Shown here: positions 7,689-13,222 of the stretch, in pieces | Numbering within the stretch: the stretch's first letter is position 1 | Layout: each line of letters starts with the position of its first letter | Position numbers and translations under genes: made by a program | From: a virus | IMG/VR virus record: IMGVR_UViG_3300027833_000172 | Span: 1 to 29,477 of that record | Strand: one strand, 5' to 3' | DNA: 29,477 nt | Notes under the pieces: generated by a model | Seen by the model: the letters and a program-made list of their open reading frames with translations, nothing else | Told to the model about the DNA's origin: nothing | Databases searched by the model: none

Positions 7689-7719
7689 GGGAAAGTGTTT
7701 ATAGCGCTTTCCCTTTTTT
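7689..7719 (+). terminator. Rho-independent terminator after the chaperone genes
   Basis: GGGAAAG(TG) and (CG)CTTTCCC form a 7-bp stem with two further inner pairs, followed by six T. It stops plus-strand transcription before the tape measure, which has its own late promoter three bases later. Confidence 0.88.
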
Positions 7720-7721
7720 CG

Positions 7722-7729
7722 TATAAATA
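7722..7729 (+). promoter_or_regulatory. T4-type late promoter for the tape measure gene
   Basis: TATAAATA, GATTAT, ATG at 7736. Three bases after the terminator T-run, so the tape measure is transcribed as a separate unit. Confidence 0.88.
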
Positions 7730-7735
7730 GATTAT

Positions 7736-9154
7736 ATGGCCGACAAACCCCTTACCAAAAAAGATTTAGAAAGTGTAATTCAGAAGGTTACAATCCAGAA
7801 TAAGACATCGGTTAAAATCGATAACGCCTCTGACATCGCTAAACCTCTTGTAGAAGAATCAAAGAAGAATGATTTAAAGCGTCTTGAGGCTAACATTGAG
7901 CAACGCTCGTTGTTTGAGGGTATGTTTAATGGTATCCGTAGCATTGGTGAGAATATCGCTGATGGCTTTTCAGAATTAGGTAAGAGTTTAAAACAAAAGG
8001 GTGCCAATGCTTTAAAGTTTTTAGGTATTGCATTAGGTGCTGCAGCAGCTCTTATTCTAGCACCAGTCTTTGCAGCAGGCGCATTCTTTAAACAACTATC
8101 CGTCGAGCTCAAGTTCTTAGATAGTCTTACAAAGGGAAGACTTGGGAAGATATTCGCGCCTGTTACAAAATTCTTTGCACGTATTGGAGACTTTTTCAAA
8201 GGACCATTTGACAAGATATCTAGACGCTTCGCTGCTTTAGGTAAACGATCAAAGACTGTGATAGAACTATTCAAACCAGTTTTACGTGGTTTAAAGGTCG
8301 GCTTCGCCACTGTCACCAAATTCGCAAAGCTATTCGGTGCTGTAGCTGGTAAACTATTCCTGCCTATTACTATCGCTATGACGGTGTTTGATGGTCTAAA
8401 GGGTTTCCTACAGGGATTCAGAGAATCAGATGGTGAGTCGATGTTAGGTAAGATTACCGATGGACTGTACGGTGCTCTAGGTGAGATAGTAGCCAATTTA
8501 GTGGGTGTCCCATTAGATCTATTAAAGAGCGCTGTAGGCTGGATTCTAGGGAAGTTCGGGTTTGAAGATGCAAAAGAATCATTAGCAGCGTTCAACTTTA
8601 AAGACATGATTAAGGATCTTATCACGGGCGTTGGTGATCTTGTACAGGGTGTCGTCGATTATGTTGTTAACCTATTTAAAAATCCAAAGGAAGCTTTTGC
8701 TGGGATAGCTGAAAGCTTAAGTAACATTGGTGATATGGCATCCGATTTTGCTCGGTCAATCTTAAGAAACTTTCTACCAGTGTATGATGAAAGTCGTACG
8801 GGAGGAAGGTTTAACCCATTGAATGTAGCACATAAGCTTACTCCTGCTGCCTTGTATAAATTTGCTGGAGTCGATAAGAAAAGTGGTGCACTGATTCCAC
8901 GAGAAGAAATTAAAGCGGAGATCGGTAGAGGTAATCTTAATGGCGGTGGTATGGACGATCTATCAACAGGTGGTTCAGCACCAATAGTAGTTATGGTCCC
9001 AGCTGCTCAATCGTCTGCTCCTGCATCTTCTCAAGGGAATGTATCTTTGAATCCAACAACCATTATGGTAAACGACAACAGTCGTTCGATAAAGGCAAGT
9101 AGACGTGCCAGTCGTGGTCGCAGAGGCGCAAGAATGACTGACGAAGACTTTTAG
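7736..9154 (+). CDS. 29: Tail tape measure protein (gp29-like)
   Basis: 472 residues. Charged N-terminal region, then a long hydrophobic, Ala/Gly/Phe-rich middle (KFLGIALGAAAALILAPVFA at about 94-113, and further amphipathic helices with repeated FFK, KFF and FA motifs) typical of tape measures, which line the tail tube and set its length. The C-terminal end is disordered, Ser/Arg-rich (SIKASRRASRGRRGARMTDE). It comes directly after the chaperone pair and frameshift site, the standard place. T4 gp29 has 590 residues, so this tail may be somewhat shorter; that is inference. An ORF of 281 codons on the other strand here is only its antisense shadow. Confidence 0.85.
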   Translation: MADKPLTKKDLESVIQKVTIQNKTSVKIDNASDIAKPLVEESKKNDLKRLEANIEQRSLFEGMFNGIRSIGENIADGFSELGKSLKQKGANALKFLGIALGAAAALILAPVFAAGAFFKQLSVELKFLDSLTKGRLGKIFAPVTKFFARIGDFFKGPFDKISRRFAALGKRSKTVIELFKPVLRGLKVGFATVTKFAKLFGAVAGKLFLPITIAMTVFDGLKGFLQGFRESDGESMLGKITDGLYGALGEIVANLVGVPLDLLKSAVGWILGKFGFEDAKESLAAFNFKDMIKDLITGVGDLVQGVVDYVVNLFKNPKEAFAGIAESLSNIGDMASDFARSILRNFLPVYDESRTGGRFNPLNVAHKLTPAALYKFAGVDKKSGALIPREEIKAEIGRGNLNGGGMDDLSTGGSAPIVVMVPAAQSSAPASSQGNVSLNPTTIMVNDNSRSIKASRRASRGRRGARMTDEDF

Positions 9155-9156
9155 AC

Positions 9157-9187
9157 AAAAAAAGGGTAGCCATTTAAGACTACCCTT
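9157..9187 (-). terminator. Terminator downstream of gp32
   Basis: AAGGGTAG / CTACCCTT (9162-9169 and 9180-9187) make an 8-bp stem with a 10-base loop. On the minus strand it is followed by a T-run (A7 at 9157-9163 on the plus strand). It separates the converging tape measure and gp32 genes and may also stop plus-strand reads weakly. Confidence 0.82.
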
Positions 9188-9210
9188 CAGTTAGTTGTTT
9201 AGTTTATTTT

Positions 9211-10128
9211 CTACTGTGAAGCTAATTTAGCGAAGTACGAGAGGGTATCTTCACCGTCACCATCGCCACCTTCACCGATATTTGGTGTATCGACAATAGG
9301 AGCCTCAGTAGGAGCTGGTGCATCGAACTTTACTTCCTTAGTAGTATTCATCTCAACTGTTTGAGCAGGAGTGAATCCATTAGATACTTCAGCTTCACCG
9401 ATTACTTCGTAAAGCTTCTTCTTCAAGTCAGCATAGGACTTGTAGTTTTCAGCATCGGTGAATTCACTAAGCTTATAGAGCTTGTTGTATACACCTTCGA
9501 GCTGTGCTTCATCAGCACTGAATAGTTCAGTAGCGCTGTCAAATTCAGACTTATCGTAATTGCGATAGCCTTCAACCTGACGGATCTTAAGCTTGAAGTT
9601 AGCACCACCCCAGAAGTCAAAAGGATTGACAGGAGTTTCATCTTGGAATTGTGGTTGCATCACATCCATAATCTTGTCCATAATCTTCTTGCCGTACTCG
9701 TAAAGGAATACCTTACCTTCATTTTCAGGATTAGCTGAGTCAGATACAACAAGAATATTGGAGACGTGGTGTAGACGACGCTTACGTGTTCGTGCGGTTT
9801 CCTTATCTTCATCACGACCTGAGTTCCACAACTGTGAGTTGAGTTCAGATACAGGATCTTGTTGACCGACAGAAGTCAAAGACTTCTCGATATACCAGCG
9901 ACCAGTAGCTCCTTTAAAGCCGTGATCCCAGTAACGTACCCAAGGAAGATCTTCACCTTCACCTGCTGGTAAGAAGCGAATAACAGCGTAACCATTTCCT
10001 GCTTTATCTACAGTAGGTTTCCACATACGGTCATCACCATAGGACTTCTTTTCGTTAGTACTGCTGGACGCTGCGACCAGTTTAGTAATCGCATCACTGC
10101 GATTTTGCTTCATATTTGCAAAGGACAT
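9211..10128 (-). CDS. 32: Single-stranded DNA-binding protein gp32
   Basis: 305 residues, near T4 gp32 (301). The N-terminal basic segment (MSFANMKQNRSDAITKLVAA) fits the cooperativity domain. The core follows T4 closely: GNGYAVIRFLP, HGFKGATGRWYIEKSL, LWNSGRDEDKETARTRKRRL, SNILVVSDSANPENEGKVFL, YGKKIMDKI and FDFWGGANFKLKIRQVEGYR, then NYDKSEF. The tail is acidic (EGGDGDGEDTLSYFAKLASQ) for contacts with replication partners. The T4 zinc ligands (His and three Cys in the core) are absent; the protein contains no Cys at all. It is transcribed from tandem early-type and late promoters through a long leader and ends at a terminator. Confidence 0.96.
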   Translation of the reverse strand: MSFANMKQNRSDAITKLVAASSSTNEKKSYGDDRMWKPTVDKAGNGYAVIRFLPAGEGEDLPWVRYWDHGFKGATGRWYIEKSLTSVGQQDPVSELNSQLWNSGRDEDKETARTRKRRLHHVSNILVVSDSANPENEGKVFLYEYGKKIMDKIMDVMQPQFQDETPVNPFDFWGGANFKLKIRQVEGYRNYDKSEFDSATELFSADEAQLEGVYNKLYKLSEFTDAENYKSYADLKKKLYEVIGEAEVSNGFTPAQTVEMNTTKEVKFDAPAPTEAPIVDTPNIGEGGDGDGEDTLSYFAKLASQ

Positions 10129-10212
10129 ATATTATTTGTATTTTGTTTTGTTGTTTTTAGTATTACAATGTATTGCATTGCGTTGGTTGGCTTAGGGTTA
10201 CTAAACCGGAGA
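10129..10212 (-). promoter_or_regulatory. gp32 leader, candidate autoregulatory operator
   Basis: About 80 bases between the promoters and the gp32 ATG. The upstream part can fold: GGTT-TAGT-AACC and CAATG-CAATA-CATTG. The 35 bases before the ATG contain almost no G, only A, C and T (ACTAAAAACAACAAAACAAA and on), and no Shine-Dalgarno. T4 gp32 represses its own mRNA through an upstream folded element plus an unstructured ribosome site, and this leader has the same layout. Function here is inference. Confidence 0.5.
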
Positions 10213-10214
10213 GT

Positions 10215-10222
10215 TATTTATA
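10215..10222 (-). promoter_or_regulatory. Late promoter upstream of gp32
   Basis: TATAAATA on the minus strand, just inside the early-type promoter. It gives a leader of about 80 bases, unlike the leaderless late genes. Confidence 0.65.
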
Positions 10223-10227
10223 TGACT

Positions 10228-10256
10228 ATTATACCACAGTTTTAGCCATTTGTACA
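10228..10256 (-). promoter_or_regulatory. Early-type promoter for gp32
   Basis: TGTACA (10251-10256), 17-base spacer ending TGG, TATAAT (10228-10233). Confidence 0.85.
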
Positions 10257-10272
10257 CCATAAAGATTCAGTG

Positions 10273-10863
10273 TTAGGCAAAGATACTCACAAGCTTCTGC
10301 TTTAGCTTTCCTGTTGCTATTGGAGTGCGGAGCATGATTGCTTTATACTTAATAAGTAGATCGATTGAATCTTTATTGATATCCAACGGGTCACTCAGGT
10401 CACTCTTCAGGCGGTTAAGGAAGTTGACTAATATATCCACCAATACCACAGACTCGTGGCTAATTTCTGATGCTCTTAGTGCCTCAAGCAGTGGATTGCT
10501 GCTAAAGTTGTCAGAGGTTGTGCATATCTGGTCAAAGGAATACCCTCTGTCAACCATTAAATTCATGTCCTGAGTCAACATATACGTCAACTTGTCGTGT
10601 CGACCAATATAGTCGTTATGTATTGCATCGGTCATGCTACCGACCCAGACTGTAGGATCATGAATTAGATTGGCTGTACAGAATTGTATTAGCTTTTCCT
10701 TATCGAATCGACGAGAGAGCTTCTCAAAAAAGTAACGATCTCGTCGTCTTTCGAATGAATCTCTCTTCGCTGATGTTCTGAAGTTATACTTTACAGCGTC
10801 ATAGTTAGATGTAAAGTGTAGCTTAAGCGCGTTGTATATTTGATATGCTTGATAACCGTCCAT
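10273..10863 (-). CDS. 59: gp59 helicase loader
   Basis: 196 residues; T4 gp59 has 217. It matches gp59 along its length: MDGYQAYQIYNALKLHF at the start, YDAVKYNFRTSAKRDSFERR with RRDRYFFEKLSRRF (about 20-53), FCTANLIHDPTVWVG (about 61-75), DYIGRHDKLTYML, and LLEALRASEISHESVVLVDI. gp59 brings the gp41 helicase to gp32-coated forks and recombination intermediates, so the gp59-gp32 pair is functional as well as positional. The gp32 promoters lie just downstream of its stop codon. No clear promoter of its own is seen in the 90 bases upstream, apart from a poorly placed TATAAATA at 10951. Confidence 0.93.
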   Translation of the reverse strand: MDGYQAYQIYNALKLHFTSNYDAVKYNFRTSAKRDSFERRRDRYFFEKLSRRFDKEKLIQFCTANLIHDPTVWVGSMTDAIHNDYIGRHDKLTYMLTQDMNLMVDRGYSFDQICTTSDNFSSNPLLEALRASEISHESVVLVDILVNFLNRLKSDLSDPLDINKDSIDLLIKYKAIMLRTPIATGKLKQKLVSIFA

Positions 10864-10869
10864 TTAATA

Positions 10870-10929
10870 TTATACTAATTTCATCCAATCTGTTTCTTCA
10901 GGCATTAACTCACAGCCAAGTTCTTTCAA
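10870..10929 (-). pseudogene. Possible remnant of a small gene upstream of gp59
   Basis: A minus-strand reading frame encodes KQLKELGCELMPEETDWMKL plus V before a TAA. It looks like a natural protein C-terminus, but the same frame is closed by a stop just upstream (TAA-GCG-AAA-CAG) and has no ATG near its start; TTG at 10929 would be the only start. A short ATG frame nearby (13 codons from 10951) is out of phase. This may be the degraded end of an old gene. Weak evidence. Confidence 0.2.
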
Positions 10930-10953
10930 CTGTTTCGCTTAGTGGTTCCATAT

Positions 10954-11163
10954 TTATAATTTAGAGATACAAAGCACCCCATCGGAGTAGCCTATATCGG
11001 TTGCGTATCCTGCCTCGATAAAACGTCTCTCCATATCGTGAAGTATCAGGTGGTAGTGGCACTCTTGGTAGTCGGTCGGTACGTATATGCGAACGACTAT
11101 TTCGAGCGGTTCGTTTGGGGTCAGCCCCCATCCTATATGTTTTCTTTGAAATGTTATCTTCAT
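10954..11163 (-). CDS. Small phage protein, paralogue of the 11481-11675 gene
   Basis: 69 residues, no recognised family. It aligns with the 64-residue protein two genes upstream: both begin MKI, contain WG followed by an EP/LEIVVR or LKIWLR strand, a helix with H...I...E.R, and end Y-x-x-DIG-Y/H-SD-x-V. The shared DIG(Y/H)SD motif is near the C-terminus (residues 55-63). A local duplication is the simplest explanation. The leader holds the hairpin GCCC-AGTA-GGGC with the GGG acting as a Shine-Dalgarno. Function unknown. Confidence 0.7.
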   Translation of the reverse strand: MKITFQRKHIGWGLTPNEPLEIVVRIYVPTDYQECHYHLILHDMERRFIEAGYATDIGYSDGVLCISKL

Positions 11164-11172
11164 AGTAAGGTC

Positions 11173-11184
11173 GCCCTACTGGGC
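11173..11184 (-). promoter_or_regulatory. Leader hairpin GCCC-AGTA-GGGC (copy 1)
   Basis: A 4-bp GC stem with an AGTA tetraloop, 9 bases before the ATG at 11163. AGGG in the 3' arm is the only Shine-Dalgarno candidate, so the hairpin would hide it. One of four copies in the window. Confidence 0.6.
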
Positions 11185-11217
11185 TGGTTGTGCGGACAAA
11201 ATCACGCAAATTAGTGG

Positions 11218-11412
11218 TTATCCTTTAAAAAAGTAGTCTCCATACTGCTTCCCAAGCTCGGCTATTTTACCAAGCTCTTCACCATTTTTCAGTTGTCGCC
11301 TTGCGTTACTCTCTGCTTCTTTCTTGTTGGCTGCGATAAGGTAAAACGTCCTCCGCTTCAAATGTGCAAAAGCCGAGGCTCTAAATAAATAAGTTGATTG
11401 AAATTCTCTCAT
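11218..11412 (-). CDS. Small protein of unknown function
   Basis: 64 residues from the ATG at 11412 (MREFQSTYLFRASAFAHLKR); an upstream ATG at 11436 would add eight hydrophobic residues and cannot be excluded. The centre, FYLIAANKKEAESNARRQLK, is a mixed helix typical of small DNA- or protein-binding phage proteins. Ends GDYFFKG. It lies between the two DIG-SD paralogues. No family recognised. Confidence 0.55.
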   Translation of the reverse strand: MREFQSTYLFRASAFAHLKRRTFYLIAANKKEAESNARRQLKNGEELGKIAELGKQYGDYFFKG

Positions 11413-11480
11413 AATAAAAAATTGGATAACAAGCACATGCAGAGCAACGTCGCTCCGCTCCGTGTCTGATGTTAGTCGTT

Positions 11481-11675
11481 CTACCTGAAGTAAATCACCT
11501 TATCGGAGTGTCCGATGTCGTATGATTTTCCTTCGAGTCTTTTTTCGTTATTGTCGATCCACGCATGAAACTCGTCATAAGTGCATTCCGTGAATCTGAG
11601 CCAGATTTTTAGCGTCGGCTCTTGCCCTTGCCCCCAAAATCTAGCGGTTTTTTCAAATGTTACGTTTATTTTCAT
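11481..11675 (-). CDS. Small phage protein, paralogue of the 10954-11163 gene
   Basis: 64 residues (MKINVTFEKTARFWGQGQEP, then LKIWLRFTECTYDEFHAWID, ending YDIGHSDKVIYFR). Shares layout and the DIGHSD end with the neighbouring 69-residue protein. Its start overlaps the stop of a six-codon reading frame (ATGA), which itself begins at the conserved leader position. Unknown function. Confidence 0.65.
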   Translation of the reverse strand: MKINVTFEKTARFWGQGQEPTLKIWLRFTECTYDEFHAWIDNNEKRLEGKSYDIGHSDKVIYFR

Positions 11676-11692
11676 AGTGTTGGTGTTTTCAT
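11672..11692 (-). CDS. Six-codon upstream frame (possible leader peptide)
   Basis: ATG-AAA-ACA-CCA-ACA-CTA-TGA, peptide MKTPTL. The ATG lies exactly where the other hairpin leaders have their gene start (GGGC, then GCACACATT, then ATG), and the TGA overlaps the ATG of the next gene. Translation of the gene could depend on this frame. It may also be a scar of an altered gene start. Confidence 0.35.
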   Translation of the reverse strand: MKTPTL

Positions 11693-11701
11693 AATGTGTG
11701 C

Positions 11702-11713
11702 GCCCTACTGGGC
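11702..11713 (-). promoter_or_regulatory. Leader hairpin GCCC-AGTA-GGGC (copy 2)
   Basis: Same hairpin as at 11173, here followed by GCACACATT and the ATG of the six-codon frame. Confidence 0.65.
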
Positions 11714-11774
11714 TTTGAATTTGTGATTAAAATAATTGCGTCGTCAAAGGTATTCGGGACTTTTTTGATTTTTT

Positions 11775-11960
11775 TTAACGATTCTTTAGGCGAACCATTA
11801 CGTCCTTGTTACGCTCAAGTTCTTGCTGGAAAAGCTCATCGCAGAACGCTCTCCATTCTTCTTCGCTGATCTTTCCTTCGCGGAGATCAAACCACATCAT
11901 GTCGTATTCTTCGTATGTAATCTTATTTTTCATAGTTTTAGTGTTGTTTTTGTTATCCAT
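11775..11960 (-). CDS. Small acidic protein of unknown function
   Basis: 61 residues. The ATG at 11960 is chosen because it follows TATAAT by six bases (AGTAGT), the same arrangement as the gene at 25680; a second ATG at 11933 (MKNKITYEEYDMMWFDLREG) would give 52 residues. EEYDMMWFDLREGKISEEEW and FCDELFQQELERN form amphipathic acidic helices. No family recognised. Confidence 0.6.
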   Translation of the reverse strand: MDNKNNTKTMKNKITYEEYDMMWFDLREGKISEEEWRAFCDELFQQELERNKDVMVRLKNR

Positions 11961-11966
11961 ACTACT

Positions 11967-11975
11967 ATTATATCA
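11967..11975 (-). promoter_or_regulatory. Extended -10 promoter (TGATATAAT)
   Basis: TGA-TATAAT six bases before the ATG at 11960. At the expected 17-base distance only TCACTG is found, so this promoter would rely on the extended -10. It predicts a leaderless mRNA. Confidence 0.5.
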
Positions 11976-11981
11976 GAGTTC

Positions 11982-12173
11982 CTACTTACCAGTGATGTAA
12001 AGATTCATTCCGAACATACCACCATCGACATGTTTGACTCTGAGTGGGCCTTTGAACCCTTTATTCTTTACCTTCTCAATCTCCTTTTCGAGACCTTCTT
12101 GAAAGTGCTTGAGATAAAATCCTTCACCTTTGCAGGTAGCTCTTATTAGATGTGTGATGTTGTGTTTTTTCAT
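11982..12173 (-). CDS. Small basic protein of unknown function
   Basis: 63 residues: MKKHNITHLIRATCKGEGFY, then LKHFQEGLEKEIEKVKNKGF, and a C-terminal strand pair RVKHVDGGMFGMNLYITGK. Looks like a small alpha/beta protein. It is read from the early-type promoter at 12201-12229 through a 27-base leader without a clear Shine-Dalgarno. No family recognised. Confidence 0.65.
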   Translation of the reverse strand: MKKHNITHLIRATCKGEGFYLKHFQEGLEKEIEKVKNKGFKGPLRVKHVDGGMFGMNLYITGK

Positions 12174-12200
12174 ATTAGTGCTTTACTTGATTATGATACT

Positions 12201-12229
12201 ATTATACCATATTAAACACTATTTGTAAA
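12201..12229 (-). promoter_or_regulatory. Early-type promoter (copy with upstream module A)
   Basis: TTTACA (12224-12229), 17-base spacer ending TGG, TATAAT (12201-12206), followed by AGTATCATA. Two other promoters, at 15229 and 17260, share this downstream sequence and the repeated upstream module. Confidence 0.85.
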
Positions 12230-12325
12230 CCGTTATTTTCACCCAAAACGGCCCTGCAGGCCCTTAAGGCGTGCAAGTGATTGGTTATCAATCACATTTA
12301 AATGCATTTTTATTGCACTTTTTTC
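12224..12325 (-). repeat. Promoter-upstream repeat module, copy A
   Basis: About 100 non-coding bases shared with 15252-15340 and, more loosely, 17283-17365. Ordered landmarks on the plus strand: GTTATTTTCA, a CCTGCAGG palindrome, TTAAG, a stem-loop (GTGATTG-GTTAT-CAATCAC at 12277-12295), the palindrome CATTTAAATG, and TTTTTATTGCAC. Two five-codon frames (MKEEL from 12341 and MKKVQ after it) overlap by ATGA at its outer edge. Confidence 0.7.
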
Positions 12326-12348
12326 ATAGTTCTTCTTTCATAATTTAT

Positions 12349-12377
12349 ATTATATACTATGTTAGTCCTTTTGTAAA
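12349..12377 (-). promoter_or_regulatory. Early-type promoter reading into module A
   Basis: TTTACA (12372-12377), 17-base spacer, TATAAT (12349-12354), without TGn. The transcript would begin at about 12342, at the ATG of a five-codon frame, and run through the structured module A. A small RNA or leader is possible. Confidence 0.6.
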
Positions 12378-12381
12378 CAAT

Positions 12382-12567
12382 TTAATTCTTAAATGATGCG
12401 TTGTGCCAAGCTGGTTCTGGTTCACCTGATGGGGATATTTTGTCAAGATAGATTTGTTCCACCTCAACCTTCTCTAGCCAACGAGTTTCTTTGCCGATGG
12501 TGATAGGTAAGAGAGCAAACCATTTGCGTTTTCTTAGCGATTTGTATTCTGGTTTAAAAAATCTCAT
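12382..12567 (-). CDS. Conserved small phage protein, function unknown
   Basis: 61 residues with the pattern KWFALLPITIGKETRWLEKV (residues 15-34) and a C-terminal EPEPAWHNASF. I recall WFALLPVTIG-ETRWLE proteins from many unrelated tailed phages, where they are annotated only as hypothetical. Follows the 83-residue gene by three bases in one operon with the genes up to 14376. Confidence 0.75.
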   Translation of the reverse strand: MRFFKPEYKSLRKRKWFALLPITIGKETRWLEKVEVEQIYLDKISPSGEPEPAWHNASFKN

Positions 12568-12570
12568 ATT

Positions 12571-12822
12571 TTATTCCCATTCTGCACCGACATATTCACT
12601 AAAGGTTTTTTGAAAACCAAGACTATCTTTTTCCAAACCATTAAAGAGATAATCAAAAAGCCAATCTTTTGCCGTCTCTTCGTCCATACCTTTAATCCAT
12701 TCTTTTTCTTTACATTCCTTCCAAAGAGCTTCAAACTTCTGGTCTTGCACTACACTTAAATGCTGGATAAAATCTCCAACAGCAAATGCTCTATCATCTA
12801 ATTCTGCATTTACTTTTCTCAT
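12571..12822 (-). CDS. Small acidic protein, paralogue of the 26946-27221 gene
   Basis: 83 residues. It aligns from end to end with the 91-residue product at 26946-27221: K-AELDD-AF-GDFIQ-L near the start (residues 4-22), EKEWIKGMDEE, and the strongly conserved DWLFDYLFNG (residues 53-62) followed by GFQKTFSE. Both are acidic and helical. No family recognised. The start overlaps the stop of the upstream 51-residue gene (ATGA), which suggests coupled translation. Confidence 0.78.
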   Translation of the reverse strand: MRKVNAELDDRAFAVGDFIQHLSVVQDQKFEALWKECKEKEWIKGMDEETAKDWLFDYLFNGLEKDSLGFQKTFSEYVGAEWE

Positions 12823-12974
12823 AGTTCTTTTATTGCTTTAATCATTTTTTCCTTAGCCATATCTTTGGCTTTAGTGTGTGATACAAAAGCATCAATCGAT
12901 TTTACCTCAGATGCTTTCTCTCTTTGTACACGATATACCATCGCTTCGAGTATTAATTTTAGTGCTTCTTTCAT
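12819..12974 (-). CDS. Short helical protein, 51 residues
   Basis: MKEALKLILEAMVYRVQREK, then SIDAFVSHTKAKDMAKEKM and a final IKAIKEL; a basic, fully helical pattern. The ATG at 12974 follows the gp33-like stop by two bases, and the TGA overlaps the next ATG (ATGA). The codon pattern and the tight packing on both sides support a real gene. Function unknown. Confidence 0.65.
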   Translation of the reverse strand: MKEALKLILEAMVYRVQREKASEVKSIDAFVSHTKAKDMAKEKMIKAIKEL

Positions 12975-12976
12975 AT

Positions 12977-13222
12977 TTAAAATAAAGTTCCTGTGGTTCT
13001 TTTAATAATGTTACGATCCATTGCTTCGACTTCTAGCTTAAGCTTTAATGGACCCTTGACAAGTTTTGCCATATCTTCAGGATCGATCTGGTTTCTTTCG
13101 CATATTTCAATAATTGATTCTGTGTAAGTCATTCCATCCTGTGTTACAAGCTTTTCAACCTGTATGCGTAGTTCTTCTTTTGTTATTGATGGTTTTATCA
13201 CCACTGCTTGTCGTTTACTCAT
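12977..13222 (-). CDS. 33: Probable late-transcription coactivator gp33-like
   Basis: 81 residues. The central pattern MTYTESIIEICERNQIDPED followed by MAKLVKGPLKLKLEVEAMD resembles gp33-type coactivators, which have a helix with ...YCE-N-IE...AKL...LK-KLE-EA-.... gp33 bridges RNA polymerase and the sliding clamp gp45 on late promoters; the many TATAAATA boxes in this window imply such a factor. The C-terminus (NIIKRTTGTLF) would be the clamp- or polymerase-contact end, although the typical acidic-hydrophobic clamp peptide is not clear. Start overlaps the previous stop by four bases. Assignment is moderate. Confidence 0.6.
   Translation of the reverse strand: MSKRQAVVIKPSITKEELRIQVEKLVTQDGMTYTESIIEICERNQIDPEDMAKLVKGPLKLKLEVEAMDRNIIKRTTGTLF

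Noticed and set aside
7780-8625. 281-codon open frame on the minus strand
   Set aside because: It is antisense to the tape measure; the composition is biased (Ser/Pro/Lys) and no start context or promoter exists.
10951-10958. TATAAATA as a late promoter for gp59
   Set aside because: No start codon at the usual spacing, and it lies in an AT-rich gene end; probably chance.
11173-11184. GCCC-AGTA-GGGC copies as transcription terminators
   Set aside because: The stem is only 4 bp and no T-run follows; the constant position before start codons fits a leader element better.
10961-11209. 82-codon minus-strand frame overlapping the DIG-SD paralogue
   Set aside because: Arg-rich shadow frame; the overlapping 69-residue frame has a paralogue nearby and a conserved leader.
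11823-12149. 108-codon plus-strand frame
   Set aside because: Antisense to two minus-strand genes, with hydrophobic low-complexity content and no promoter.
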